Part shown: piece by piece, positions 18,000 through 27,207 of the stretch
Numbering within the stretch: position 1 is the first letter of the stretch
How the letters are laid out: the number at the start of each line of letters is the position of its first letter
Origin: Chitinophagaceae bacterium
GTDB taxonomy: Bacteria > Bacteroidota > Bacteroidia > Chitinophagales > Chitinophagaceae
Assembly: GCA_023957755.1 (NCBI GenBank)
Contig: JAMLGT010000001.1
Location: 124,001 to 188,000, forward strand
DNA length: 64,000 nt
Direction: 5' to 3'
The notes under the pieces: generated by a model
What the model saw: the letters and a program-made list of their open reading frames with translations, nothing else
Databases searched by the model: none
Told to the model about the DNA's origin: nothing
Made by a program: the position numbers and the translations under genes

Positions 18000-20225
18000 T
18001 TATCGGTCAGATTTGAGAATCTGTATCAAATCCTTCATTACTTCTTCATTATTTTCCCTGTATAACGAACTGGCTACCTCTTCTTTCTCTCTTGCCGTCA
18101 AATGAAAATTGAGGGGGGCTCCGGTCTGCTGTTTTTCGGGAACATACATGAAGGCAAGGCGCCTTATTGGGTCCTTCAGGAACCCTTGTGAATAGGTGAT
18201 CTCATCATTTTGATTATACTCCTGCACCTTGAACCAGTTGCTTTGCAGCATGGAAACCGGCCGGGTAACCGCATCAGCCATCGTGCTTCCTTTGTAGGGC
18301 GTGTCCCAACTACCTTTCATGGTCGAACGGAACTGAACAATCACCACGCCACTCGTGTTTTCATTAATCCAGTCTTTGAACGCATAGAGAAAACGCAGGG
18401 TAGTTTCCTCGCCGTTATTATCCCTCAATCCCGCATCCATCACATCAATGATAGGATGGGTGGGCAACCACACAGCAGGTAGCACGTAAGGGTAGGTGGC
18501 GTTCATCCTAAGCGCTGTGAGTACCCGCACATCCATGGGCGACCGCCCTCTGAATAATGCGCCAAAATCAATCGCATCAGGGCCCGAAAACTTACTGGCA
18601 CTATCGATATATGCTTCCTGCATCAGAAAACTCACCGGCTGTGTAGATAGGATCATCTTCTTCAGATCGCGCGTCACTACAGAATTGAAAATGACAAGCG
18701 GAATCTCTGCCGACGACTCGGCTTTGCTGTAAAACCCGACCGGATGATCCAGCACTCCACCGGTATTCCGGTTAAATTTTTCTTCAAAAGCATATCCGCG
18801 GTCTTTGATATAACTAAAACCATTGTACGTAAACCGTTGTGTCGGCGCAATAAAGTCCCTTGCTACCAGAGAAGAAAAAACAGGGTTCAGAAGATCTTCC
18901 GACACATTCTTCAGATATTTCTTATCCTGCAGGTTTATCTGAAAGCCTTCCTGCTTCTGTCTGTAAAGTTCTCTGAAGTAAGTAGCTGCAAGCATCCCTC
19001 CTGAAGCACCAGACATCATAAAGGCACGCCTCAGAAACTGGCCATTTGTGGCGCTATCCAGGTGCTGCAACGCGTTCATAGAAAAACTTGCGCCCCTCAG
19101 GCCCCCGCCACTAAAGTTTAACATCACGAGCAATGGCTTATCAGTCTGCTGCCGCGCTTTCCATCTGTTAAGGATTCCAATCATGTTTTCTTTGTCTGCC
19201 GCTATCTTCTCCGGTGTATTAAGCGACTGCAATGTTTCAAGTGTGTATGCCGGCCGATCACCTGAACGATAGTCCAGCCCGTACGCTCTGTTACGTGGGT
19301 CAATGATATTGTTCACATAAAGCGCATTAAGCAGGAAATAAAATAAGACGACAAATAAAAAACTCCAGCTACGCAGGAAATATCCCAATGCGGCTATTAC
19401 GGCAACCATTAGCGCAAAAAAGATAAAGATGCTCGCCCCTGCCGGAAGTTGAAAAGCTCTTCTGTCAAGAAAAAAACCTATAGAAATCAGCAGGATAAAT
19501 GCAAGAAGAATTGTAATGATGGCAGAAAAGTGATGCCGCTTAAAAATAGAGTCGAGGAAGGTAAGGCTATAATGCGATACATCCCTTGCCTTGTGAAACT
19601 TAAAGAACCCTGAGGCATAATACAATACTGGTAGCTCAAAGACAGAGGCCTCTGCGTCCTGTGTGGTCTGTCGGGCCTGATCTCCGGAAAACTTAAAAAT
19701 CCCCGGCTGTATCCGGCGTACTATACGGCGGTCGGCGGTAAAGAAATAAGCAAACGAAATTATATGGAGAAAGGTGAGTCCGCCCAGAAAAGATAATGAA
19801 ATAAGCAAAAAGCGGTCAAACGGTATAAGCTCATACTTTATGGCATAATGATATGCTTCAAAAAAATATACTATTAGAAAAATAGCAGGGATAATGGCAT
19901 TGTTCAAACAGTATTTCAGAAATGGGTTGGTGGTGGCTGCAAGAAATCTGAACCGGCTGCTGTGCAGAATGAAGGTGGCAATATTCCAGCTCATAATAAA
20001 AATACCGGCCGCAATCCCTACTATAGCCGAACCGAGTGGGTTAACCGTACCAAGATACTCCGGCGCCAGAAAAAGCCCATCTGCACCAAACAACTTCATA
20101 AAATGACCGGTAACTGTTAAAAACGGAATTGCCCAGAACAACAAAAGAGACTGCGACTTCCTTAAATGCAGCACGAGCAGCTGAATTGGGAAGGAATAAT
20201 AAAAATATTTCGCAGCTTTCTTCAT
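18000..20225 (-). CDS. Membrane-anchored patatin-like phospholipase
   Basis: A 741-residue protein with an unusual layout. The first 310 residues contain about seven to eight hydrophobic segments, so this half is a polytopic membrane domain. The C-terminal half is a patatin domain: oxyanion motif GGGLRG near residue 372, nucleophile Ser408 in GASGG, and a candidate catalytic Asp597 in the sequence MDAGLRDNNG, where families usually have DGG or DGA. Patatins hydrolyse acyl chains from phospholipids. The neighbouring ctaA gene ends... actually begins upstream on the same strand, 11 bases separating the two, so both may be co-transcribed. What the membrane half does is unknown. Confidence 0.8.
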   Translation of the reverse strand: MKKAAKYFYYSFPIQLLVLHLRKSQSLLLFWAIPFLTVTGHFMKLFGADGLFLAPEYLGTVNPLGSAIVGIAAGIFIMSWNIATFILHSSRFRFLAATTNPFLKYCLNNAIIPAIFLIVYFFEAYHYAIKYELIPFDRFLLISLSFLGGLTFLHIISFAYFFTADRRIVRRIQPGIFKFSGDQARQTTQDAEASVFELPVLYYASGFFKFHKARDVSHYSLTFLDSIFKRHHFSAIITILLAFILLISIGFFLDRRAFQLPAGASIFIFFALMVAVIAALGYFLRSWSFLFVVLFYFLLNALYVNNIIDPRNRAYGLDYRSGDRPAYTLETLQSLNTPEKIAADKENMIGILNRWKARQQTDKPLLVMLNFSGGGLRGASFSMNALQHLDSATNGQFLRRAFMMSGASGGMLAATYFRELYRQKQEGFQINLQDKKYLKNVSEDLLNPVFSSLVARDFIAPTQRFTYNGFSYIKDRGYAFEEKFNRNTGGVLDHPVGFYSKAESSAEIPLVIFNSVVTRDLKKMILSTQPVSFLMQEAYIDSASKFSGPDAIDFGALFRGRSPMDVRVLTALRMNATYPYVLPAVWLPTHPIIDVMDAGLRDNNGEETTLRFLYAFKDWINENTSGVVIVQFRSTMKGSWDTPYKGSTMADAVTRPVSMLQSNWFKVQEYNQNDEITYSQGFLKDPIRRLAFMYVPEKQQTGAPLNFHLTAREKEEVASSLYRENNEEVMKDLIQILKSDR

Positions 20226-20236
20226 AAAAGGGGTGC

Positions 20237-21310
20237 TTAGCTTCCGAAACCCACATATTTACCGGATTTCTTACGAACCAGATACATTTCAAAAACAAAA
20301 GATAACAAGAGCATTATTGCTACTGTCTGATGCGTCACTCCAAAATACAACAGATTATCCCCTTTCGGCGATAACACAACTGTAAAAATTCCAAGTATCA
20401 CCTGAGCGGTCACTAACAACATCGGTAAATTCCTGTATTTCCTGAACAACTTCCCTTCCTTCGCTTTCAGGGCTGTAACCCACCAGAAGATTGTAGCAAT
20501 AAAAATCAGGTATGCCAACGAACGGTGAACGAACTGGACCGCTATTTTATTATTAAACCAGTTGCTAATCGGTGGGTCAAGTGTGTACATATACTTCGGG
20601 ATCCACTCTCCATTAATTGTGGGCCATGTGGGGGCAGACATTGCTGCATGCATTCCGGCCATAAAAGCACCATAAATCAGCTGGAAGAAAAGCAGCACAC
20701 ATATCAGTATCGTTTCGTTTTTCAGCCACTTATTCACCACTATCTCTTTCCGTGGCACACTCAGGCTGAGGGCAAACCAGAATGTATAAACAAGCAATAT
20801 CAATGCCGCCATAAAGTGTGTGGCCAGCTCTACGTGACCTACGAAATATTTTTCGGGAACTAAACCACTTTTTACCATTACCCACCCGATAGCACCCTGA
20901 ACCGCTCCGAGCAGGAACAATAGTACGAGGGGCATTACCATCTCTTTCTTGAATTTCTTCGTGAACAGGAAGTAGAAAAAACCTACAGCAAATACCAGAC
21001 CCATAAAGCGGCCCCAATTGCGGTGAAACCACTCCCAGAAAAAAATCTTCTTGAAATCTCCAAGCGTAAAGTCTGCGTGTATATACCTGAACTGTGCCGT
21101 ATTTTTATACTTATCAAATTCCGCCTGCCAGTCGGCCTGATTCAAAGGAGGGAGCGAGCCGGTTATGGGCTTCCACTCTGTAATGCTGAGACCGCTCTCG
21201 GTCAGCCTCGTTATCCCGCCAAGCAGTATCTGCACTACTATCATAAATACACCAATATAAAGCCAGACGGCAATCTGCCGCCGCGACCTGTCCATAGTTA
21301 AATTATCCAT
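20237..21310 (-). CDS. ctaA: Heme A synthase (CtaA/COX15 family)
   Basis: A 357-residue membrane protein with eight predicted helices that oxidises heme O to heme A for aa3-type cytochrome oxidase. Visible family marks are GGITRLTESGLSITEWKP in the first periplasmic loop, FHRNWGR, GHVELATHF, the AGMHAAMSAPTWP segment and VHRSLAYL; the paired histidines bind heme. The long first loop resembles the type 2 (mitochondrial and alphaproteobacterial) form rather than the short Bacillus form. An ATG five codons in is an alternative start. Patatin follows 11 bases downstream. Confidence 0.92.
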   Translation of the reverse strand: MDNLTMDRSRRQIAVWLYIGVFMIVVQILLGGITRLTESGLSITEWKPITGSLPPLNQADWQAEFDKYKNTAQFRYIHADFTLGDFKKIFFWEWFHRNWGRFMGLVFAVGFFYFLFTKKFKKEMVMPLVLLFLLGAVQGAIGWVMVKSGLVPEKYFVGHVELATHFMAALILLVYTFWFALSLSVPRKEIVVNKWLKNETILICVLLFFQLIYGAFMAGMHAAMSAPTWPTINGEWIPKYMYTLDPPISNWFNNKIAVQFVHRSLAYLIFIATIFWWVTALKAKEGKLFRKYRNLPMLLVTAQVILGIFTVVLSPKGDNLLYFGVTHQTVAIMLLLSFVFEMYLVRKKSGKYVGFGS

Positions 21311-21392
21311 CCGGTTGGGGTTTAGAGTATCTGCGTTAGTTCAAACTGTGGATTACAAGTTATTACACTAATACCAAATAATATCTTCAGCC

Positions 21393-21400
21393 TAATTTTG
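21393..21400 (+). promoter_or_regulatory. Bacteroidota -7 promoter box upstream of rnhB
   Basis: TAATTTTG matches TAnnTTTG exactly. It overlaps the TTG at 21398, so transcription should start downstream of that codon; this favours the in-frame TTG at 21416 as the start of rnhB. No clear -33 TTTG is seen at the expected distance. Confidence 0.5.
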
Positions 21401-21415
21401 ACAAAAATAAACAGA

Positions 21416-21988
21416 TTGCTGCTACCATCTCTTCAAAGTACACTTAAAGAGGCCGGAATCGATGAGGCCGGCCGGGGATGCTATGCGGGACCTGTTTTTG
21501 CTGCGGCAGTGATCCTACCTCCTGATTTCCGCCATCCTGATATAAACGATAGTAAGAAGCTCTCTCCTGCAAAACGCGAAATGCTGCGACCCATTATCGA
21601 AAGAGAGAGCATTGCCTGGGCGGTGGCCTCTATCGATAATGAAGAGATTGATCGTATAAATATCTTACAGGCTACCTACAAAGCTATGCATCTGGCGGTG
21701 GATAGGTTAGCCACAACTCCCGGTCTATTACTCGTGGATGGAAACCGATTTAAAAAATACCCCAATATTCCACATCAGTGTATTATTCATGGCGATGGGC
21801 TTTATGCCTCCATTGCAGCGGCTGGAATTCTCGCCAAAACTCACCGTGACGAATTTATGAATCAGCTTCATAAAAAATATCCCGAATATGCATGGATACA
21901 AAATAAAGGTTATGGCACGGCCGCACACCGCGAAGCTATCAGGATACACGGTTTTTCCCCTTATCACCGGAAGAGTTTCAATATTTGA
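21416..21988 (+). CDS. rnhB: Ribonuclease HII
   Basis: A roughly 190-residue endonuclease that cuts the RNA strand of RNA-DNA hybrids and removes misincorporated ribonucleotides. The active-site motif AGIDEAGRGCYAGPV gives the first Asp and Glu; NDSKKLS and LLVDGN follow, with the second pair of acidic residues including DGLYASIAAAGILAKTHRD. The C-terminus ends PYHRKSF. There is no ATG at the right place. I choose the TTG at 21416 because family members begin about a dozen residues before the IDEAGRG motif and because a promoter box covers the upstream TTG at 21398. Confidence 0.9.
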   Translation: MLLPSLQSTLKEAGIDEAGRGCYAGPVFAAAVILPPDFRHPDINDSKKLSPAKREMLRPIIERESIAWAVASIDNEEIDRINILQATYKAMHLAVDRLATTPGLLLVDGNRFKKYPNIPHQCIIHGDGLYASIAAAGILAKTHRDEFMNQLHKKYPEYAWIQNKGYGTAAHREAIRIHGFSPYHRKSFNI

Positions 21989-22020
21989 ATGACACCGTTT
22001 TACACGAAGTGAGGGTTGAT

Positions 22021-22053
22021 GGTGGTGGTGAGTGGTGAGTGGTGGGTGGTGGG
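22021..22053. repeat. GGTG/GAGTGG-type simple repeat
   Basis: A 33-base G/T-rich run made of GGTGGTGGTGAGTGGTGAGTG-like units lies in the 247-bp gap between rnhB and the next gene. Consecutive GG and GGG tracts on the plus strand could allow a G-quadruplex, or this is only slippage-derived low complexity. Confidence 0.6.
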
Positions 22054-22175
22054 TTTGTTAAATCGCATGGCCAAACGTTAAGCTGCGGTATTCATTTCCC
22101 CTTAAATATTGGTTAATGCAATGTTACAGCCTATTTATTTTCCCCATTTTTCCGTAATCTTGAAATAACTGGGGG

Positions 22176-22183
22176 TAACTTTG
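22176..22183 (+). promoter_or_regulatory. Bacteroidota -7 promoter box
   Basis: TAACTTTG matches TAnnTTTG exactly, 52 bases before the ATG of the large exported protein at 22236. No good -33 box at 19 bases. Confidence 0.5.
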
Positions 22184-22235
22184 CAACGGAACTACGTCAG
22201 ATGTAATCTTATTCACTGTACCTGTTTGCCTGAAT

Positions 22236-24443
22236 ATGAAAATAATTTTATTCCTTCTGGGGATTTTTTCTTTCTCGATATCTCTCTTTGCGGGAGACAC
22301 TACCAATATCCCCCTGGCTCGTCAGGTATTTCACGACAGGATTGTAAAAGAACAACTCAGAGCCGACAGAGCCGACGGGCACCAGGACGGACTTATCAAA
22401 GTAGGGCCCAACTCTGATATTAACCTGCTGGTTACTGATGCGATCTTCCGAAGGGTGAATGTACTCAGAAATAATGTGGAGGATAATCCAAATCTCACCA
22501 CAAATAATGATAAAGTTAGATACCTGAGATTCCTGGAATTTCTGATCAGAGACTTCATCAGTGCCTGGAAGAATCATACACTACAACCATCTATGGCCCC
22601 TTCGCTGCTTGATTGCTTTACATCGGTATTCTATGATAATATGGAGGGCAAGAGCATGCTTCCATACATTGAACAGGCGCCTTATGAGGTGGGCAAAATT
22701 GTGGCTAACCTGTTTCAGGATAATGAAGGCTACAAGGAAAGCAGACTGGTGTTGTTCAAGAAATTTGCCACACTTTACCCGGGCGAAATACTAAGTAACA
22801 TAGGCCCTTACACTGAGGAACCTTTCGCAGATTCTCTTGTAATTGTAGCGTTTAATAACAGCCCCAGCCAGCTCTATTCTTACAGCCAGAGTACGCAGAC
22901 TAAACAGGGGAAGCTCATTGCAAGAAGCAGAGACAGCCGCATACAAACTGTTGTAAAACTCAGCCGGCAGCCGCGCGCACTATTTTACTTCCCTTTCCTT
23001 GATGACCTGATTTCGGGCAAGAAGACTATTGACGAAATCAGTAAGGTAGCAGGCACAGATGACAACACTTACGATAGCATTGGCTACTTCCGCCTGCTCG
23101 TAAAAACTGAAATAGATTATTATGGCCGGCTTATCAGGAAAGACACTCCAATTGCCATGTTTGGTGCTAATGGCCTCGTAGATATGTTACAGCGTAAGGC
23201 GATCCAGCACTTCGTTACCCCCATCAATGACCTCCATGAGATGCCAAACCCAATAAGGTTTCAGGCATTGAATCCCCTGAACGCCCAGGAACTTTATTAC
23301 ATGATGGTATTGGGCGAAAACGATATTTACACCTCGAGCTATAAGTACAGCTTTGACCGAATGTTACAGATGATGGGCCCTAACCCTCACGGAGACTCGT
23401 TACTGGTATCGTTAAACTTCGATAAGTTCAAGAAATTTATCAAAATGGCAGCGGGGTACAACAGGCTGGATGTATTTCTCAAAACAATGGCTCCGCAAAA
23501 TTCAGAGAAGCTCATGCAGGCCTTTGTGCTCAATCTGGAGAAAACAGGCTCTCTCGAAGATGCAGTGGATGTGGCTGATAGCTATGGGAGCATTACAGAT
23601 CCGGTACTACAAAAATCAATGCTGGCAAATGTAGAGTGGAACCTCGCCCGCTGCACAAAACAAAATGACGAGCGTGGCATGAAGATCTATGGCTTATTAA
23701 AAACCATCATACTCAGCGCCAACCCGGCTAACAATATTGATCTGAGTAAAGAAATAGGTATCCCTCCCATCTATACCGTGGACAATAAATACCTGGAAGA
23801 TGACAGCGGCAGAATCATAGAACAGGTATTCTTTTACGGCGATAAGGATGGTATCATGTCATATAACAGTTATCTCACCAGCTTTCCCGCTTCCGACTGG
23901 AGCATTACAGATAAAAAGCTTTGGATCGAGATTAAATCCAGAAAGGGCAAACAGGTATGGATATACGCCAATAAGCCACTCGACAACGAAGAGGGAAAAG
24001 ATGCGGAGGCTCAAAATCAGTTGCGTACCTATATGGACAACCAGGGCCTGGTGCCATCCATCATCATCCACCGCGGACATAGCTACCATCTCCAGTCCAC
24101 AATCAACCAACTCTCGGAAAGCAATAAGATAATAATGCTGGGAAGTTGTGGCGGGTATCAGAACCTGAAATCAATCCTTGACTACGCACCTGAGGCTCAT
24201 ATTATCAGTACCAAACAGACGGGAGCCATGAATGTGAACAAACCAATCATCGATGCGCTGGACAATACCCTTCGAGAGGGTAAAGACATTGATTGGAGAA
24301 AGATGTGGGACGATCTGAGTGCTCAATTTGTAAAAGCGCCCAAACAAATAAGAGAGACCTTTGAAGACTACATCCCACCACAAAAAAACCTGGGTGCACT
24401 GTTTATTAAAGCCTATCAAAAAGACGGAAATTCAGGAGAGTAG
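22236..24443 (+). CDS. Exported protein of unknown function, possible clan CD (caspase-fold) peptidase-like C-terminus
   Basis: I do not recognise this 735-residue protein as a named family. It has a signal peptide (MKIILFLLGIFSFSISLFAG) with no lipobox, so it should be periplasmic. Residues 20-560 look largely alpha-helical without repeats I can define. Near the C-terminus a hydrophobic strand ends in His (IIIHRGHSYH, His612 and His615) and the next hydrophobic strand ends in Cys (IIMLGSCGG, Cys638). That strand-His, strand-Cys order is the hallmark of clan CD peptidases (gingipain, clostripain, caspase, CHAT). Whether it is active, and what it cuts, is inference. It has its own promoter box and stands alone before ligA. 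Confidence 0.6.
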   Translation: MKIILFLLGIFSFSISLFAGDTTNIPLARQVFHDRIVKEQLRADRADGHQDGLIKVGPNSDINLLVTDAIFRRVNVLRNNVEDNPNLTTNNDKVRYLRFLEFLIRDFISAWKNHTLQPSMAPSLLDCFTSVFYDNMEGKSMLPYIEQAPYEVGKIVANLFQDNEGYKESRLVLFKKFATLYPGEILSNIGPYTEEPFADSLVIVAFNNSPSQLYSYSQSTQTKQGKLIARSRDSRIQTVVKLSRQPRALFYFPFLDDLISGKKTIDEISKVAGTDDNTYDSIGYFRLLVKTEIDYYGRLIRKDTPIAMFGANGLVDMLQRKAIQHFVTPINDLHEMPNPIRFQALNPLNAQELYYMMVLGENDIYTSSYKYSFDRMLQMMGPNPHGDSLLVSLNFDKFKKFIKMAAGYNRLDVFLKTMAPQNSEKLMQAFVLNLEKTGSLEDAVDVADSYGSITDPVLQKSMLANVEWNLARCTKQNDERGMKIYGLLKTIILSANPANNIDLSKEIGIPPIYTVDNKYLEDDSGRIIEQVFFYGDKDGIMSYNSYLTSFPASDWSITDKKLWIEIKSRKGKQVWIYANKPLDNEEGKDAEAQNQLRTYMDNQGLVPSIIIHRGHSYHLQSTINQLSESNKIIMLGSCGGYQNLKSILDYAPEAHIISTKQTGAMNVNKPIIDALDNTLREGKDIDWRKMWDDLSAQFVKAPKQIRETFEDYIPPQKNLGALFIKAYQKDGNSGE

Positions 24444-24492
24444 GTCATTCAGTACCACTCATTAAGTTTCCGGCATCAAATTTTCTATCCTT

Positions 24493-24500
24493 TACCTTTG
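24493..24500 (+). promoter_or_regulatory. Bacteroidota -7 promoter box for ligA
   Basis: TACCTTTG matches TAnnTTTG exactly. It overlaps an upstream in-frame TTG (24498) and lies 15 bases before the ATG at 24516, which supports the ATG as the real start of ligA. Confidence 0.5.
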
Positions 24501-24515
24501 GGTAAAATTGCTCTT

Positions 24516-26591
24516 ATGTATTCCAGAGAGGAAATCAGACAGTTGCTGGAGGATTCAAATACTTACCTTGATCATTCACCGGACATCGGGCGCCTCAGGG
24601 AGTTGCTCCGGTTTCACGAATACCGCTATTACGTCAAAAACGACCCCCTGCTCAGCGATGAAGCGTACGATAAGCTGTACAAAAAGCTTGAAGAAATGGA
24701 GCGGGCACATCCTGAGTGGATTACTCCGGATTCTCCCACACAGCGAATAGGGAAAGATCTCAATGATGACTTCAAGACCGTAAAACATCTCGCTCCTATG
24801 CTGAGTCTGGAGAACAGTTACAATCCGCAGGATGTCATAGAGTGGCGGCAGAGATTAAGCTCTTTTGTGAAATCGCCTCACATTCACTTTAGTGTGGAAC
24901 CCAAATATGATGGTGCAGGTATCTCACTTATATATGAAAATGATATACTCGTAAGAGGAACGACAAGGGGTGATGGGGCCGAAGGCGATGACATCACCAC
25001 CAACATCAGGCAAATCCGTTCAATTCCTCTTTCAACTACTTTTTCAAAATTCGGTATCAGGCGAATAGAGATTCGCGGGGAAATATTGCTTACAAAAGAA
25101 AACTTCAGAATATTTAACGACAGCCTCGTAAAAGAAGGGTTAGCCCCCCTGGCAAATCCCAGAAACGCCGCAGCTGGATCACTGAGAATGAAAGACCCTG
25201 CAGAAGTGGGCAGACGGCGACTGGAAGCTGTGCTTTACCATGTCAGCTTTGTTGAATATTCTGGAAAAGAAAATCCTAAACTCAATACACATTCGGGAAC
25301 TATAGAAGTGCTTAACACGCTGGGGTTCAAAACTCCGTGGGGCGATATGAAGACTTATAACACCATTGACGATGTAGTGAATTATTGCCTGGACTTTGAG
25401 AAAAAGCGCGACGAGCTCCCATACGAAATCGACGGAATGGTGGTGAAGGTCGACGAAAAAGAGTTTCAGCAGATGGCAGGGAGCACCAGCCACCATCCGA
25501 GATGGTCAATGGCCTTCAAGTTTAAGGCGCGCCAGGCTACCACCAAACTGATAGACGTAGAGTTCCAGGTAGGGCGAACCGGAGCGGTCACTCCTGTGGC
25601 CAAACTAGAGCCTGTACCAATCGGGGGTGTTACTGTCTCATCTGTTTCTCTTTTCAACGAAGGGATTATCCGGGAAAAGGATTTACGGATAGGCGATACC
25701 GTTATTGTTGAACGCGCAGGAGATGTAATTCCCTATATTGTTAAACCGCTGACAGAGTTAAGAGATGGCAGCGAACGCCACATTCATTTTCCCACACATT
25801 GCCCTGTGTGCCACGACAAGCTCTACAAACCGGAAGGGGAGGCGGTATGGCGTTGTATGAACATCAACTGCCCGGCTCAGGTTGTCGAGCGCATCATTCA
25901 TTTCGCCAGTAAAGATGCAATGGATATAAAATCACTGGGAGAGTCGAACGTAAGAAGGTTCTACGAAGAAAAAATAATTTCAGATATTCCGTCGCTCTAT
26001 GCTATCGACTTCGATAGGGTGGCCGGTCTTGAGGGGTTTGGGAAAAAATCAATTGACAACCTGAGGACCGCTATCGAGAACTCAAAAAAACAGGAACTAA
26101 ACCGCCTGATATTCGGACTCGGAATCCGTTATGTTGGAGAAGCCTCTGCCAAAGAGCTGGCCTCGTCTGTAAACAATCTTTCAGAGCTGGGGAATCTGAG
26201 CATGGAACAACTACAGGCGCTTAAAGACATAGGCCCCAGGGTAAGTGAGAGTATCTACTCCTTTTTCCATGATGCACATAACCTTAAGATGCTGAATGAG
26301 CTGGCACAGAAAGGGTTGAACATGAAAGGGATAAAGAGAATAGGCCACCCAGGCCGGCTGGCCGGAAAAACATTTTTGTTTACGGGCACCCTTGAGGGTA
26401 TGAAGAGGAATGAAGCCGAAAAACTTGCTGAAGAACAGGGTGGACGCCTTCTGTCATCGGTCAGTGCCCACCTGGACTACCTGGTAGTAGGGGAGTCGCC
26501 GGGTAGTAAACTGGAAAAAGCAAGAAAAATAAATTCAATTCAGGTAATAAATGAAAAGGAATTTTTAGATTTGATATCTCATTCCAAATAA
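24516..26591 (+). CDS. ligA: NAD-dependent DNA ligase
   Basis: About 691 residues, the normal LigA size. The order is the Ia domain that binds NMN (YYVKNDPLLSDEAYDKL), the adenylation domain with the nucleotide-accepting lysine Lys130 in EPKYDGAG, an OB fold with GRTGAVTPVAKLEPV, a four-Cys zinc finger (CPVC then CMNINCPAQ), helix-hairpin-helix repeats and a C-terminal BRCT domain starting LAGKTFLFTGTLEG. It seals nicks during replication and repair. The start at 24516 is preferred over TTG 24498, which lies in the promoter box. The NUMOD4/HNH gene begins two bases after the stop. Confidence 0.96.
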   Translation: MYSREEIRQLLEDSNTYLDHSPDIGRLRELLRFHEYRYYVKNDPLLSDEAYDKLYKKLEEMERAHPEWITPDSPTQRIGKDLNDDFKTVKHLAPMLSLENSYNPQDVIEWRQRLSSFVKSPHIHFSVEPKYDGAGISLIYENDILVRGTTRGDGAEGDDITTNIRQIRSIPLSTTFSKFGIRRIEIRGEILLTKENFRIFNDSLVKEGLAPLANPRNAAAGSLRMKDPAEVGRRRLEAVLYHVSFVEYSGKENPKLNTHSGTIEVLNTLGFKTPWGDMKTYNTIDDVVNYCLDFEKKRDELPYEIDGMVVKVDEKEFQQMAGSTSHHPRWSMAFKFKARQATTKLIDVEFQVGRTGAVTPVAKLEPVPIGGVTVSSVSLFNEGIIREKDLRIGDTVIVERAGDVIPYIVKPLTELRDGSERHIHFPTHCPVCHDKLYKPEGEAVWRCMNINCPAQVVERIIHFASKDAMDIKSLGESNVRRFYEEKIISDIPSLYAIDFDRVAGLEGFGKKSIDNLRTAIENSKKQELNRLIFGLGIRYVGEASAKELASSVNNLSELGNLSMEQLQALKDIGPRVSESIYSFFHDAHNLKMLNELAQKGLNMKGIKRIGHPGRLAGKTFLFTGTLEGMKRNEAEKLAEEQGGRLLSSVSAHLDYLVVGESPGSKLEKARKINSIQVINEKEFLDLISHSK

Positions 26592-26593
26592 TT

Positions 26594-27154
26594 ATGGTAA
26601 AAAAACTATCGGGCGAAACATGGAAGCCTTTCCGTTTCGACGGGCTTCAACAGATGCGTAATAAATATGCCATCAGCTCCAATGGCAGAATCGCAGCTTA
26701 CAAAAAAGATGTATATGAAGACGGTAGGATCCTGAAAGGCTCTGTCACTTCAGGATACAACACACTGAACATTCATGCCGGTGGACTCAGCAACACTTAC
26801 TACATCCACCGCGAAGTGGCTCGCCTCTTTTTACCCAAACCTCCTGCAAAAAAGAAAATTGTGGTGCACATCAATCACAACAGAAGTGACAACCGTGCAA
26901 AAAACCTGAAATGGGTAACACAGGAAGAAGCTATCGCACATCAGCAAAAAAGCCCACTGCGCAAAGCTTATAAGGAGGTGCAACAAAACAGGACCACCGG
27001 CCTGAAGTTGACCATCGCACAGGTAAGAGCAATGAAAAACCAGCTTAACAATCCCAAGCGCAAGATGACTAAAAAACAAATTGCCGACAAATACGGTGTC
27101 AGCGAGATGACGCTCTACAGAATTCAAAGGGGGGAAAGCTGGAAGAAGGCATAA
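26594..27154 (+). CDS. NUMOD4/HNH-like DNA-binding protein
   Basis: A 186-residue protein of three parts: an N-terminal NUMOD4 motif (WKPF...YAISSNGRI, residues 11-42), an HNH-endonuclease-like core (VVHINHNRSDNRAKNLKWVT, residues 94-113) and a C-terminal helix-turn-helix (KKQIADKYGVSEMTLYRIQRGESW, residues about 158-182). Phage and homing endonucleases share this layout. The usual tandem HH of the HNH core is VH here and the usual D after it is N, so nuclease activity may be reduced or lost. It starts two bases after ligA and probably shares its mRNA. A free-standing homing enzyme or a domesticated DNA-binding regulator are both possible. Confidence 0.75.
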   Translation: MVKKLSGETWKPFRFDGLQQMRNKYAISSNGRIAAYKKDVYEDGRILKGSVTSGYNTLNIHAGGLSNTYYIHREVARLFLPKPPAKKKIVVHINHNRSDNRAKNLKWVTQEEAIAHQQKSPLRKAYKEVQQNRTTGLKLTIAQVRAMKNQLNNPKRKMTKKQIADKYGVSEMTLYRIQRGESWKKA

Positions 27155-27186
27155 TAGTTTATACACTTCGTTAGCACACTTCTGAA

Positions 27187-27207
27187 GACGAAAAAAATCT
27201 TTTCGTC
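27187..27207. terminator. Hairpin downstream of ligA-HNH
   Basis: GACGAAAA (27187-27194) pairs perfectly with TTTTCGTC (27200-27207) around an AAATC loop, 32 bases after the HNH stop. No strong T-run follows, so termination is plausible but not typical. Confidence 0.4.
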
